DNA of 64,000 bases from Pseudomonas viridiflava (GTDB taxonomy: Bacteria > Pseudomonadota > Gammaproteobacteria > Pseudomonadales > Pseudomonadaceae): positions 186,001-250,000 of the forward strand of contig NZ_UWFA01000380.1 of the NCBI RefSeq assembly GCF_900601905.1, written 5' to 3'. Positions 37,345 to 45,910 of this stretch are shown piece by piece; position 1 is the stretch's first letter, and each line of letters begins with the position of its first letter. The notes below the pieces were generated by a model that was not told where the DNA came from, searched no databases, and saw nothing but the letters and a program-made list of their open reading frames with translations. The position numbers and the translations under genes were made by a program.

Positions 37345-37562
37345 AGAAGCCTCTGATGGTCGTGGGCAGTTATAGGGCGGCCCGGGTCAATGTGGTGCGT
37401 AGTCTAGCTGCCCGGTCTGGATGGAAGCGAACTTGTTGGCCAGACGTCGGCAAAGATGTGGATGTGTGTCGCTTGCCAGACTGTCTCGCCAACACGTGGG
37501 CTCCTGCCGGATAAAAGGTCATGTCTGCAAGCCGCGAGCATTCATCGCTCTTTTGGTTAACT

Positions 37563-37607
37563 GCCTAATTTTGTTAGGCTGCGGCGGTTGCCGGACCTAT
37601 GGGTCCG
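37563..37607 (+). promoter_or_regulatory. Two tandem hairpins in the leader of the MFS gene
   Basis: GCCTAA-N5-TTAGGC (37563-37579) and CGGACC-N4-GGTCCG (37592-37607), ending 20 nt before the start codon and just before the Shine-Dalgarno AAGGAG. Could regulate translation or transcription; no ligand class recognised. Confidence 0.45.
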
Positions 37608-37627
37608 CTATTTTCCAAGGAGCCTGC

Positions 37628-38779
37628 ATGACTTCCATCAGCACCTCGGCACCGGTTGTGCCGGGTCGACTGGAGCAATATTCCACTCGTGTGGCTTTTT
37701 TCATCGCCGGTTTCAGCATCGCCGCCTGGGCACCATTGGTGCCTTACGCCAAGGCCCGTGTCGGGTTGGATGAAGGTACCCTTGGCCTGTTGCTGCTGTG
37801 CCTGGGCGTCGGTTCGATCATTGCCATGCCCCTGGCCGGGGCACTGGCGGCGCGTATCGGTTGCCGTCGAGTGCTACTGCTTTCCACCGCGATCATTTGC
37901 GTGTGTCTGCCGTTACTGGCGACCTTGTCCAGCCTGCCATTGTTGATCGCCGTGCTGTTTGTGTTCGGCGCCGGGATGGGCGCGCTGGATTGCGCGGTCA
38001 ACCTCCAGGCGATCATCGTCGAGCGGGCCAGCGGTAAAACCATGATGTCGGGTTTTCACGGCCTGTTCAGCCTCGGCGGTATCGCGGGCGCGGCCGGAGT
38101 GGCGGGGCTGCTGAGTGTGGGTGCCTCACCGTTGCTGTCGATGTTTGTCGTGGTAGCCATTGTGCTGGTTGCCTTGTTCAAGGCCGCTCCGCATTTTTTG
38201 ACCTACGGCAGCGAATCCGACGGGCCGGCGTTTGCGATGCCACGAGGTGTGGTGCTGTTTCTGGGCCTGCTGTGCTTTACGGTGTTTCTGTCCGAAGGAG
38301 CCATGCTGGACTGGAGCGCGGTCTTCCTTAGCGAACTGCGCGGCGTGGAGACCTCTTATGCGGGGCTGGGTTATGCGGTGTTCGCCCTGACCATGACCCT
38401 GGGCCGGTTGTTCGGCGATGCCGTGGTGCGCCGGGTCGGGCCCCGCCAGGTGGTGATGCTTGGCGGGCTGTGTGCGGCAGCCGGGCTGGCGCTTGCCACG
38501 CTGTTGCCATCATGGCAGGCGGCGCTGGCGGGGTACGCACTGGTGGGGGCGGGCTGCTCGAATATCGTCCCGGTCTGCTACAGCGCCCTGGGTCGTCAGA
38601 ACAGCATGCCTGAAAATGTTGCGGTCCCGGCGTTGACCACGCTGGGTTACGCCGGGATTCTGGTCGGGCCTGCGGCCATTGGCTTCGTCGCCCACGCCAG
38701 CAGCCTGGAGGTGGCGTTTCTGATTGTCGCCGTCATGTTGCTTGCGGTGGCCGCAGCAGGCACGCGCCTGAAGACCTAA
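37628..38779 (+). CDS. MFS transporter, YbjJ-like
   Basis: About 383 residues from 37628, with AAGGAG 7 nt upstream; the frame is open to 37421 but that part is not family-like. Twelve helices; motifs AAWAPLVPYAKARVGLDEGTLGLLLLCLG and GFHGLFSLGGIAGAAGVAGLL are typical of the YbjJ branch. Its stop overlaps that of the convergent PhzF gene by 4 nt. Substrate unknown. Confidence 0.88.
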   Translation: MTSISTSAPVVPGRLEQYSTRVAFFIAGFSIAAWAPLVPYAKARVGLDEGTLGLLLLCLGVGSIIAMPLAGALAARIGCRRVLLLSTAIICVCLPLLATLSSLPLLIAVLFVFGAGMGALDCAVNLQAIIVERASGKTMMSGFHGLFSLGGIAGAAGVAGLLSVGASPLLSMFVVVAIVLVALFKAAPHFLTYGSESDGPAFAMPRGVVLFLGLLCFTVFLSEGAMLDWSAVFLSELRGVETSYAGLGYAVFALTMTLGRLFGDAVVRRVGPRQVVMLGGLCAAAGLALATLLPSWQAALAGYALVGAGCSNIVPVCYSALGRQNSMPENVAVPALTTLGYAGILVGPAAIGFVAHASSLEVAFLIVAVMLLAVAAAGTRLKT

Positions 38780-39609
38780 AGCCTGCGCGCCATGCCGGAG
38801 ACCCGGATCGAGCTGCCTTTTTGCGCCGGGATCTCGGCGCGCAATCGCGAGCGACTGCCCATGTCTTCGCCCTGCACAATGTCGATCAGCCCGCCATGGG
38901 GCCATTCGAGGTCGCGCAGGTAACCGGCAAATGCTGCCGTGGCGGCGCCGGTGGCGGGGTCTTCATACACGCCGCCCCAGGCAAAGGCATTGCGGGTGTG
39001 AAACAACTGCAGGTTCTCGACATACACCAGCAGCACCGTCCCCCAACTTTCCTGAGTCATCAGCCTGTGACCGGCCTGCTGGTCGTAGTGCATGTCCTTG
39101 AGTTTGTCTCGGGTGTTCAACGCCAGCACCAGGTGCTGGATGCCACCGTTGATCAACGCAGGCGGGATCCGCGCATCCAGATCGTTCTGGTTATAGCCAA
39201 ACAATTCCAGCGCCTGCTCCAGTGCCAGCGGATCAAGCGCAGCGCTGTGGGTGGGCGGAGATTGCAGTGCTGCTGAAATCAGCTCACCCTGCGCATGCCC
39301 CTCAACGCTGATCTGCGCCTTGTTGAGCGTCAGCTGGAACACCCCATCGCCAAAGCGCCCGGCCAGCGCAGCCCCCAAGGCAATGGTGGCGTGGCCGCAG
39401 AAATCGACTTCAGCCTGGGGCGAGAAATAACGCACCCGAAAGCCACCCTCCACGGGTGCTGCAAATACCGTCTCGGAAAACCCCATCTCGGCCGCCAGCC
39501 GCTGCATCGTCGCCTCATCGGGCAACTGATCGCCGATCCACACACCCGCCGGATTACCACCCTGATCGCCATCACTGAAAGCGGCCAGCTTGAGAATGTC
39601 TGTTGTCAT
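38776..39609 (-). CDS. PhzF-family isomerase/epimerase
   Basis: About 277 residues from 39609 (MTTDILKL); an open extension to 39702 lacks family character. The two-fold PhzF barrel shows SDGDQGGNPAGVWIG, EMGFSETVFA (catalytic Glu region), FCGHATIALGAAL and EDPATGAATAAFAGYL. PhzF enzymes isomerise diverse metabolites; only some make phenazine, and no phz genes adjoin. Overlaps the MFS stop tail-to-tail by 4 nt. Confidence 0.9.
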   Translation of the reverse strand: MTTDILKLAAFSDGDQGGNPAGVWIGDQLPDEATMQRLAAEMGFSETVFAAPVEGGFRVRYFSPQAEVDFCGHATIALGAALAGRFGDGVFQLTLNKAQISVEGHAQGELISAALQSPPTHSAALDPLALEQALELFGYNQNDLDARIPPALINGGIQHLVLALNTRDKLKDMHYDQQAGHRLMTQESWGTVLLVYVENLQLFHTRNAFAWGGVYEDPATGAATAAFAGYLRDLEWPHGGLIDIVQGEDMGSRSRLRAEIPAQKGSSIRVSGMARRL

Positions 39610-39957
39610 TTTTGATTCAAACCTGTGTAGGAAAACGCCCGCGATTGTTGCGGAGTGCGCGCTGCTACTCCAACCAATAGTCGTTATGGGGTGGATCTGC
39701 AAATTTGATGGTGTAAATGCTCACGATCCAATTTATGAGCGAATTCATTCGCGAAGCGCAAGTGCAGAAGATGCAGCCCTGGCGTCATCAGGCATGATGC
39801 AGAGAGTCACTATTGTCCCGAGAGAACCACTTCCCGCCTTTCTCTGATATCCATTACGTGGGACCGGCTTTAGCTGGAAAGCGGTAGTGCAGGCGAAGTA
39901 TTGCAGCGACTGTACCGACGTCTTCCCGGCTAAAGCCGGTCCCACAGCTGTGTTGCA
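39610..39957. other. Intergenic region with REP element
   Basis: About 350 nt. Apart from the REP at 39858-39945 I see no convincing gene; short frames lack ribosome sites and protein-like composition. The phzF promoter should lie at its left end. Confidence 0.45.
39858..39945. repeat. REP doublet, GTGGGACCGGCTTTAGC family
   Basis: Left arm GTGGGACCGGCTTTAGCTGG, right arm CCGGCTAAAGCCGGTCCCAC, spacer about 48 nt. Confidence 0.85.
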
Positions 39958-39958
39958 G

Positions 39959-40393
39959 TCATACATTGAACCTGCCGCAAGGCATCATCCGCTCCCGCGC
40001 TTTGTCATACAGCAGGTTGAACACCAGCGTATACGGCAGGAAAAGTAATAGCAGGCCAATATCCAGCCAGAAGGCTTCAAGCAGGCTGATGGACAACCAC
40101 CAGGCGGCGAGCGGGACGATCACCAGGATCAGACCGCCTTCAAAACACAGCGCATGGCTGATGCGCGCGCCCAGGGTGAGGTTGAAGCCCAGCTTGCGGC
40201 GCAGGCTGTCGAACATTGCGTTGAAGAGCATGTTCCAGAGCATGGCGACGGTAGAAATCATCACGGTCATGGCGCCCATTTTGGCCAGTGAGTGACCCAT
40301 CAACCAGGCAAGCAAGGGGGCAAAGAGCAGGACGCCGATGATTTCGAACAGTAACGCGTGTAGCGCGCGTTCCTTGATGGATTTGCTTGGCAT
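39959..40393 (-). CDS. PACE-family (AceI-like) efflux protein
   Basis: A 144-residue protein from 40393 (MPSKSIKERALHALLFEIIG). Four membrane helices in two bacterial transmembrane-pair repeats; the conserved glutamate of ALLFEIIG in helix 1 and WNMLFNAMFDS after helix 2 are PACE hallmarks. PACE pumps export biocides such as chlorhexidine and short diamines. It is divergent from a LysR gene 120 nt away, the usual arrangement for these pumps. Confidence 0.88.
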   Translation of the reverse strand: MPSKSIKERALHALLFEIIGVLLFAPLLAWLMGHSLAKMGAMTVMISTVAMLWNMLFNAMFDSLRRKLGFNLTLGARISHALCFEGGLILVIVPLAAWWLSISLLEAFWLDIGLLLLFLPYTLVFNLLYDKARERMMPCGRFNV

Positions 40394-40513
40394 GGTGGGG
40401 CCTCTGGCGGATGTGACGAGCGGATAAGTCTCGCGTTTCTCCGGGTGTATTCTCATCGGTCATTACGTTAAAGTGAAAATCGTATCCATCGGGAAAACCG
40501 ATATGAGGTTGCC

Positions 40514-41398
40514 ATGAGTTATTCGCCTGAAGCGCTGGAAGCATTTGCGCAGACAGTGGCTACGGGTTCGTTCAGCGCGGCTGCGCGTCGCCTGGGCAAG
40601 AGCCAGTCGACGGTCAGTGAGGCCATTTCCCGTCTGGAGATTGATCTGGGCCTGGAGCTGTTCGATCGCTCGTCGAAACACCCGGTGTTGACCGAGGCGG
40701 GCAGGGCGATGCTGGGGCGGATCGAGGATGTGCTGACGGCGTCCGACAAACTGCGCCGCGCTGCCGGTCGTCTGGCCGAAGGCGTGGAGGCGCGACTGAC
40801 GCTGGTGTTGTCCGACGCCAATCAGTTCGCGGATTTCGAGGCGCGCATGGCCGAGCTGGATGAGCGCTTTCCCGAGCTTGAGCTCGAATGCGTGTTTGCC
40901 GAGCACGGCGATGCGATCAGTCTGATTCAGTCAGGCCGGGCGTGCCTGGGGCTGCTGTCTGCCCAGGCCAGCTACCCACCTGAAATCGGCTTTGCGACGA
41001 TTGCCGAGCGGGCCGACTTCGGTGTGTTCGTGGCGCATAAACATCCCTTGGCGCAGTTGCCGAAGGTGGACTATCTGCAACTGGCAGCCTGGCGGGCGTT
41101 GCGTCTCAACACCCTGGTGGACCAGAGCGTACCCACCGACGACTTGCCGATTAGCGGCCATCGGCCATGGTCGGCGCCTAATTATCTGCTGCTGATGGAC
41201 ATGGCCGGGTTCGGCTTTGGCTGGGCCGCCTTGCCGCGCTGGCTGGTCTCCAATTACACCCAGGGCAAGCTCAAGGAATTACACGTGCCGGGCTGGCCGC
41301 GCAGTTCTGCCGTGGATGTGATCTGGTCACGGCAACGCGGCCTCGGGCCGGCCGGGGCCTGGCTGCTGGAAACCTTTACCGGTCACCGTGGAGAGTGA
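40514..41398 (+). CDS. LysR-family regulator, divergent from the PACE pump
   Basis: A 294-residue LysR regulator: N-terminal helix-turn-helix ALEAFAQTVATGSFSAAARRLGKSQSTVSEAISRLE, then a two-lobed effector domain. Adjacent and divergent to the PACE gene, it probably controls that pump from the shared 120-nt region. Ligand unknown. Confidence 0.9.
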   Translation: MSYSPEALEAFAQTVATGSFSAAARRLGKSQSTVSEAISRLEIDLGLELFDRSSKHPVLTEAGRAMLGRIEDVLTASDKLRRAAGRLAEGVEARLTLVLSDANQFADFEARMAELDERFPELELECVFAEHGDAISLIQSGRACLGLLSAQASYPPEIGFATIAERADFGVFVAHKHPLAQLPKVDYLQLAAWRALRLNTLVDQSVPTDDLPISGHRPWSAPNYLLLMDMAGFGFGWAALPRWLVSNYTQGKLKELHVPGWPRSSAVDVIWSRQRGLGPAGAWLLETFTGHRGE

Positions 41399-41700
41399 CG
41401 AGGACCCTGTCGGCCGTTGAAATCGTGGCTGTAGAAAGCGACCGGGTGTGGCAGACCGTGCATGGGAAGCAGGGTGCGGGATAAGCCTGTTTTTGGAGCG
41501 AGGCTGCCCGCGATATCTGTCATTGAAGGATATTCTTTGCCGACGGACAAACTTTCCTGCGTGGTTTTAGTTCTGCATCCTTTGCATTCAGAGGATGATG
41601 GGCGCCAACCTTGTTGGTGAACCTTATTGCCCGATAGTCGGTCGATAGTGCGTTCAACCAGATGCGCACTGGTCCGCTTACTCTTTGGAGAAATACCCCT

Positions 41701-42420
41701 GTGATATCGACTCAACGCATGGCCTGGCTCAAAGCCTGGGGTGCCCACGGTTTTACCGCCACCGGCGTGGTCATAGCATTCCTGGCAACCATTGCCCTGT
41801 TCGACGATGCGCCCAAAGCCTGCCTGCTGTGGCTTGGGCTGGCGCTCGCAGTGGATGGCGTAGACGGCTCGCTGGCGCGCAAATTCAATGTGCAGACTGT
41901 CCTGCCGGGTTTTGACGGCTCGGTGCTGGACCTGGTCATCGACTACCTGACGTACGTGTTCATCCCGGCCCTGTTCATTTACAGCTACGTCGAACTGCCG
42001 CCGTATACCGTGCTGTTGAGCACCGCGATCATCCTGATTTCGTCGCTGTTCTGCTTCTGCAACCTTGAGATGAAGAGCAAGGACAACTACTTCCAGGGCT
42101 TCCCCGCAGCCTGGAACGTGGTCGCGCTGTGCCTTTACATCATTCAGCCGTCGCCGTGGCTAACGTTCCTGACCATCATTTTTCTGGCGCTTCTGACCCT
42201 GACCCGGATGAAGTTTCTGCATCCGTTCCGCGTACGTCGTTTCATGCCGATCAACATTGCGGTAACTACCGTCTGGCTGATCTGCAGTGCCTTGCTGATC
42301 ATCAACCATCCCAACAACGGGCCGTTCGTCATGGGCCTGTGGCTGGCGATGTCGGCTTACTTTCTGGGGATCTGCCTGTGGCGTACCTCCCTGGAATACT
42401 GGGGCAAATGGCGGGCGTGA
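41701..42420 (+). CDS. pcs: Phosphatidylcholine synthase
   Basis: A 239-residue protein with a GTG start at 41701, chosen because GGAG lies about 9 nt upstream; ATG at 41719 is in frame. The CDP-alcohol phosphatidyltransferase motif appears as Asp52-Gly-x-Asp55-Gly-x2-Ala-Arg60 ... Gly70-Phe-Asp72-Gly-x4-Asp77-x3-Asp81, the spacing used by bacterial Pcs. It joins choline to CDP-diacylglycerol in the inner membrane to make phosphatidylcholine, requiring choline from outside. About eight helices. Monocistronic by spacing. This gene is common in host-associated Pseudomonas. Confidence 0.92.
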   Translation: MISTQRMAWLKAWGAHGFTATGVVIAFLATIALFDDAPKACLLWLGLALAVDGVDGSLARKFNVQTVLPGFDGSVLDLVIDYLTYVFIPALFIYSYVELPPYTVLLSTAIILISSLFCFCNLEMKSKDNYFQGFPAAWNVVALCLYIIQPSPWLTFLTIIFLALLTLTRMKFLHPFRVRRFMPINIAVTTVWLICSALLIINHPNNGPFVMGLWLAMSAYFLGICLWRTSLEYWGKWRA

Positions 42421-42538
42421 CGTGCCTGCAGGCCAGTGAGTAACTGGCTTGCGCGCCATCCATCCAGATAAACCGAACTCCCAGCCTGATGCCGCTTCCA
42501 AACAGGGTCACTTCATTCAATGACCCTGTGAGGCAACC

Positions 42539-42715
42539 ATGAGCACACGTCCCGTTGATAGCCAGGCAGCACAATCTCCCGGTGCTAATCCGAACCCTTC
42601 GGAATCCGATGGCAAGTCCACGTCCGACAATGATGTACGCGAAGCGGATATCAACGAAGTCGAGCCAGATGATCCTGATGTCAGCGGGGAAGATGCTTCA
42701 CAGAAGCCCAGCTGA
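42539..42715 (+). CDS. Small acidic hypothetical protein, 58 aa
   Basis: ATG at 42539 has GAGG 6 nt upstream. The product is hydrophilic and disordered in look, rich in Ser, Pro and Asp/Glu, with NDVREADINEVEPDDPDV in its C-terminal half. No membrane segment or signal. I recognise no function. The good ribosome site and biased composition support a real gene. Confidence 0.7.
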   Translation: MSTRPVDSQAAQSPGANPNPSESDGKSTSDNDVREADINEVEPDDPDVSGEDASQKPS

Positions 42716-42759
42716 TCGGGTTTGCCAGCATGTGAAGGCATCGGCTGTAGCGCCGCTGC

Positions 42760-43713
42760 TTAGCCCGGTGATGCCTTGTCGGGCTGTTTATCGTTCATCG
42801 CGTGCGCCGGTTGCACGCTCGATTTTAGCAACGCGTCGATGGCCTGGCTGTAAGCCTGTTTACCCAGGCTCATGCTGTTGTTGTGATTGCCGCCGGGTAC
42901 CAGCAACAGGTTTTTCGGCTCCTGTGCGGCGGCAAACAGTTCCTCGCTGAAACGCGGCGGTACGAAACCATCGGCAGTGCCGTGGACGATCAGCACAGGC
43001 ATGTGGATATCGGCAATCTTGTCGATGGAATCGAATTTCTGCGACAGCAACCAGCGCACGGGCAGCGAGGTGTAGCGGTCGGCGACGGCGGTGGCCACAT
43101 CGGCCAGAGTCGTGAACGTCGACTCGATGATCAGCCCGCGAGCCTGGGCCGGTTCGCCACTGCTCTGGCTGTCACGGCCCAGCTCTGCTGCCAGATCGAT
43201 AGCCACGGCACCGCCCAGTGAATGTCCATAAAGCAGACGGCGACTCGGGTCGGGTTGCAGAACTTTAAGGCGTTCCCAGGCCACTCGGGCGTCTTCATAT
43301 ACCGTCGCTTCGGAAGGCAGGGCGCCCTTGCTCTGACCAAAGCCGCGATAGTCGATGGCCAGCACCGAGAAACCCAGCGCGCGCAGTTGTTCGATGCGAA
43401 ACAATTGGCCAGTCAGGTTCCAGCGCGAGCCGTGCAGGTAAAGAATCGCCGGGGCGTCTTTGCGGTTGGCGGGCCACCACCAGGCGTGAATGTTCTGTGC
43501 CATGCCGAAATCGGCGGCCTTGAGTTCAAGCTCTTGCAGATCGGCAGGCAGACCGTTGTACCAACTGGCGGTGCCGGGCTCAATGCGAAATACCAGTTCG
43601 CGCTCCTTGTGCTCCAGTACGGCACACCCCACCGGCAAGCCGATGATCAGGGCGAGCATAAAGGTCCAGGTCAACCAGCGAGCTTTGATGCGTGCCAGAG
43701 AAAAAACGGCCAT
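42760..43713 (-). CDS. Alpha/beta hydrolase, membrane-anchored
   Basis: About 317 residues from 43713 (MAVFSLARIKARW), with GGGGGA upstream; the longer frame to 43857 overlaps no family region. An N-terminal membrane helix (about 15-35) is followed by the hydrolase fold: ILYLHGSRWN, nucleophile GHSLGG, acid HGTADGFVP and base GGNHNN. Likely an envelope-facing serine hydrolase or esterase. Substrate unknown. Confidence 0.87.
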   Translation of the reverse strand: MAVFSLARIKARWLTWTFMLALIIGLPVGCAVLEHKERELVFRIEPGTASWYNGLPADLQELELKAADFGMAQNIHAWWWPANRKDAPAILYLHGSRWNLTGQLFRIEQLRALGFSVLAIDYRGFGQSKGALPSEATVYEDARVAWERLKVLQPDPSRRLLYGHSLGGAVAIDLAAELGRDSQSSGEPAQARGLIIESTFTTLADVATAVADRYTSLPVRWLLSQKFDSIDKIADIHMPVLIVHGTADGFVPPRFSEELFAAAQEPKNLLLVPGGNHNNSMSLGKQAYSQAIDALLKSSVQPAHAMNDKQPDKASPG

Positions 43714-43857
43714 GGATTGATTTCCCCCAACTGGAAAGCGAAAGGCCGACTGTAACGGCGTTGTCATGATACCGATTGCCGGATCGGTTACAGCGTATTG
43801 CGGGAGCAGTCGGTCGAAAAAGGCTGGAAATACTTGAGCAGGGCAATTGCCCGGCAA

Positions 43858-44739
43858 TCAGGGCTGGGTGAAGTGATCGCCGATCAACTCGATCAGTACA
43901 TTGCAGGCGGCGCTGGATTCGCCCGGTGCCTTGACCAGTTGCAGCTCATGCAAGGGCAGGGCAGGCAGGCCGTCGTTGGCGCCGAGAATGCGCATCTGCC
44001 CGTTGACGCGGCCGCGATCCATGATGCCAATGGCCATGCCCGCGCCGATCGTGGTCTCCAGCGCGCTGACGCCAGCTGTCATGACCACGGTGCGCCAGGT
44101 CATGCCCAGTACGTTCAGTGCGTCGATGGCCACCGCGCGGTAAGGGCAGCCCTTGCCATGCAATGCCAGCGGTATCGGTTTGTCTGCTTGCAGTCGGTAA
44201 TCCACTGCGGCTACCCAGACCGGCTCGGTGGTGCCAAAGGTGTGCAGCAGCAGATCGGAGCGCTGTGGGTTGACCGGCGCATTTACCGCTTCGACGACAA
44301 AGGCTATATCCAGTCGACCACGCTGCAGTCGCTCGTTCAGGCGTCCGCTGGAGCCGGTTTCGATCTCCAGCTCGATGGCTGGGTAAGCCGAGTTCAGCGG
44401 TGGCAACAGGCATTGCAACAAGGCGCCGGCGTATTCTTCGGAAATTCCCAGGCGGACCCGGCCACTGACGGCGGGCGAAATGAACCCGGCCAGTACGCTG
44501 TCGTGCAGGCGCAACAACTCCGCGCTCTGCAGCGCGAAGCGGCGGCCGAGCGGGGTCAGGGTCACGTTCTGATTGTCCCGCTCCAGCAGCCGGCCCCCGG
44601 CGATGCTTTCCAGGCGCCGGATATGCAGACTCACCGCAGAGGGGCTGCGATTGAGGTAGGTGGAAGCGGCCAGAAATTGCTCGAAGCGCACCACTGCCTG
44701 AAAGGTGCGAAGAAGGTCGATGTCCAGCGTGGCTTGCAT
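43858..44739 (-). CDS. LysR-family regulator, divergent from an EamA permease
   Basis: About 293 residues from ATG 44739 (MQATLDIDLL); starts at 44757 or 44799 are possible. Helix-turn-helix LLRTFQAVVRFEQFLAASTYLNRSPSAVSLHIRRLE, then an effector domain. The 100-nt divergent gap to the EamA permease suggests control of that exporter. Ligand unknown. Confidence 0.9.
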   Translation of the reverse strand: MQATLDIDLLRTFQAVVRFEQFLAASTYLNRSPSAVSLHIRRLESIAGGRLLERDNQNVTLTPLGRRFALQSAELLRLHDSVLAGFISPAVSGRVRLGISEEYAGALLQCLLPPLNSAYPAIELEIETGSSGRLNERLQRGRLDIAFVVEAVNAPVNPQRSDLLLHTFGTTEPVWVAAVDYRLQADKPIPLALHGKGCPYRAVAIDALNVLGMTWRTVVMTAGVSALETTIGAGMAIGIMDRGRVNGQMRILGANDGLPALPLHELQLVKAPGESSAACNVLIELIGDHFTQP

Positions 44740-44838
44740 GGTTGAGAAATCCTGCATCAGTGGTGCCAATCTTTTCGTTTGATTGAACGACCCTGCCATT
44801 CATACCATCAAGCTCTTGCCAGGTAACAGAGGTGTCTG

Positions 44839-45774
44839 ATGAACGGGGAACAGCTGGATACATGCGTGCAGGACAAGCGGGCCACTGATTCAGGGCTACG
44901 CCATTCAGGGCAATGGCTCAGCGGCGCGTTGCTGGGCTTGATGGTGCTGAGCTGGAGCTCAGGGTTCATCGGTTATCGCTACGCGTCCGAGCACAGCGGG
45001 GTGATGGTGGTGACCTTCTGGCGTTTCGTCGCGGCGTTTTTGCTGCTGTTGCCCATAGTGGCGCGCACCTTGAGTGAGCTCAATCGCGCTGATCTGGGTC
45101 GCCATGTGCTGGTGGGGTTGTTTGGCATCGCCGGTTACATCGCTGCGATTGCAGGCTCCATCGGGCTGGGTGTCGCGCCTGGAACCAGCTCGTTGATCGC
45201 CAACTTGCTGCCGGTCACGATTGTCCTGTCGGCCGGGTTGGTGCCCGGTCAGCGCACCCGGGGCGCGCAATGGTGGGGCGTGGGCCTGTGTGTCATGGGC
45301 ATGTTGATTGCCAGTATGGCCAGCGTTGAGTTTTCCAGAGCGTCGATCTGGGCGTACTGCTTGCCGGTACTTGCGGTCGCGTCGTTGACCGCTGCCAGCC
45401 TTTATCAAAAGCGCTGCGTGTCCAGGCCTGTGCCGCCACTGACGGCGTTATTCATTCAGATCTGCGCTACGTTGCCGGTGTTTGCCGTGCTTGCGGTGCT
45501 GGAAGGCGGCATCAAACCGGTCATGTCGGCAGGGTTTGGCCTGGGCATCGTGTGGCTGGTGGTGTTTTCGACATTGGGCGGGTATGGCTTTTACTGGCTC
45601 TGCCTGCAGCGCTTCAATGTCCAGACCACCAGCGGCGCACTGTTTCTGATTCCGCCGGTCACCATGATCTGGGCGTCGCTGCAATTTGGCGATCCATTGA
45701 GCATCCTGGCACTGGTGGGCGTGGCACTTACTCTTCTGGGCTTGCCGCTGCTGCGCCGACCTGCGCAGGCATGA
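44839..45774 (+). CDS. EamA-family permease
   Basis: A 311-residue, ten-helix DMT-superfamily transporter with GAGG before the ATG. WSSGFIGYRYASEHSGVMVVTFWRF is the usual EamA start, and PVTMIWASLQFGDPLS marks the second repeat. Probably a metabolite or amino-acid exporter under the divergent LysR. A terminator follows after 2 nt. Confidence 0.9.
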   Translation: MNGEQLDTCVQDKRATDSGLRHSGQWLSGALLGLMVLSWSSGFIGYRYASEHSGVMVVTFWRFVAAFLLLLPIVARTLSELNRADLGRHVLVGLFGIAGYIAAIAGSIGLGVAPGTSSLIANLLPVTIVLSAGLVPGQRTRGAQWWGVGLCVMGMLIASMASVEFSRASIWAYCLPVLAVASLTAASLYQKRCVSRPVPPLTALFIQICATLPVFAVLAVLEGGIKPVMSAGFGLGIVWLVVFSTLGGYGFYWLCLQRFNVQTTSGALFLIPPVTMIWASLQFGDPLSILALVGVALTLLGLPLLRRPAQA

Positions 45775-45776
45775 AA

Positions 45777-45806
45777 AAGCCGCCGTCCGGTTAAGGAGGG
45801 CGGCTT
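45777..45806. terminator. Bidirectional rho-independent terminator
   Basis: AAGCCGCC paired with GGCGGCTT, preceded by an A-run that reads as a T-run on the minus strand. It can end both the EamA gene and the small membrane-peptide operon. Confidence 0.85.
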
Positions 45807-45819
45807 GAGAATTACACGG

Positions 45820-45894
45820 TCAGTGCATGAACAGCGCGATCAGGATGATGATCGGGATCGGCACACCGAGGAACAGCAGAAGTAATGAGCGCAT
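45820..45894 (-). CDS. 24-residue hydrophobic membrane peptide
   Basis: ATG at 45894 is preceded by a textbook AAGGAG 8 nt upstream. The product (MRSLLLLFLGVPIPIIILIA plus four residues) is one membrane helix with a central PIP kink. It lies 16 nt after the stop of the polytopic membrane gene at 45911, so the two should be co-transcribed, and a terminator follows. I recognise the look of small envelope peptides next to such genes but know no function. Confidence 0.8.
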   Translation of the reverse strand: MRSLLLLFLGVPIPIIILIALFMH

Positions 45895-45910
45895 TGTAGG
45901 TCTCCTTGGC

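Noticed and set aside
8782..39945. Repeated palindromes as a CRISPR array
   Set aside because: Copies are scattered singly or as doublets between genes, not in regular tandem spacing, and no cas gene is present.
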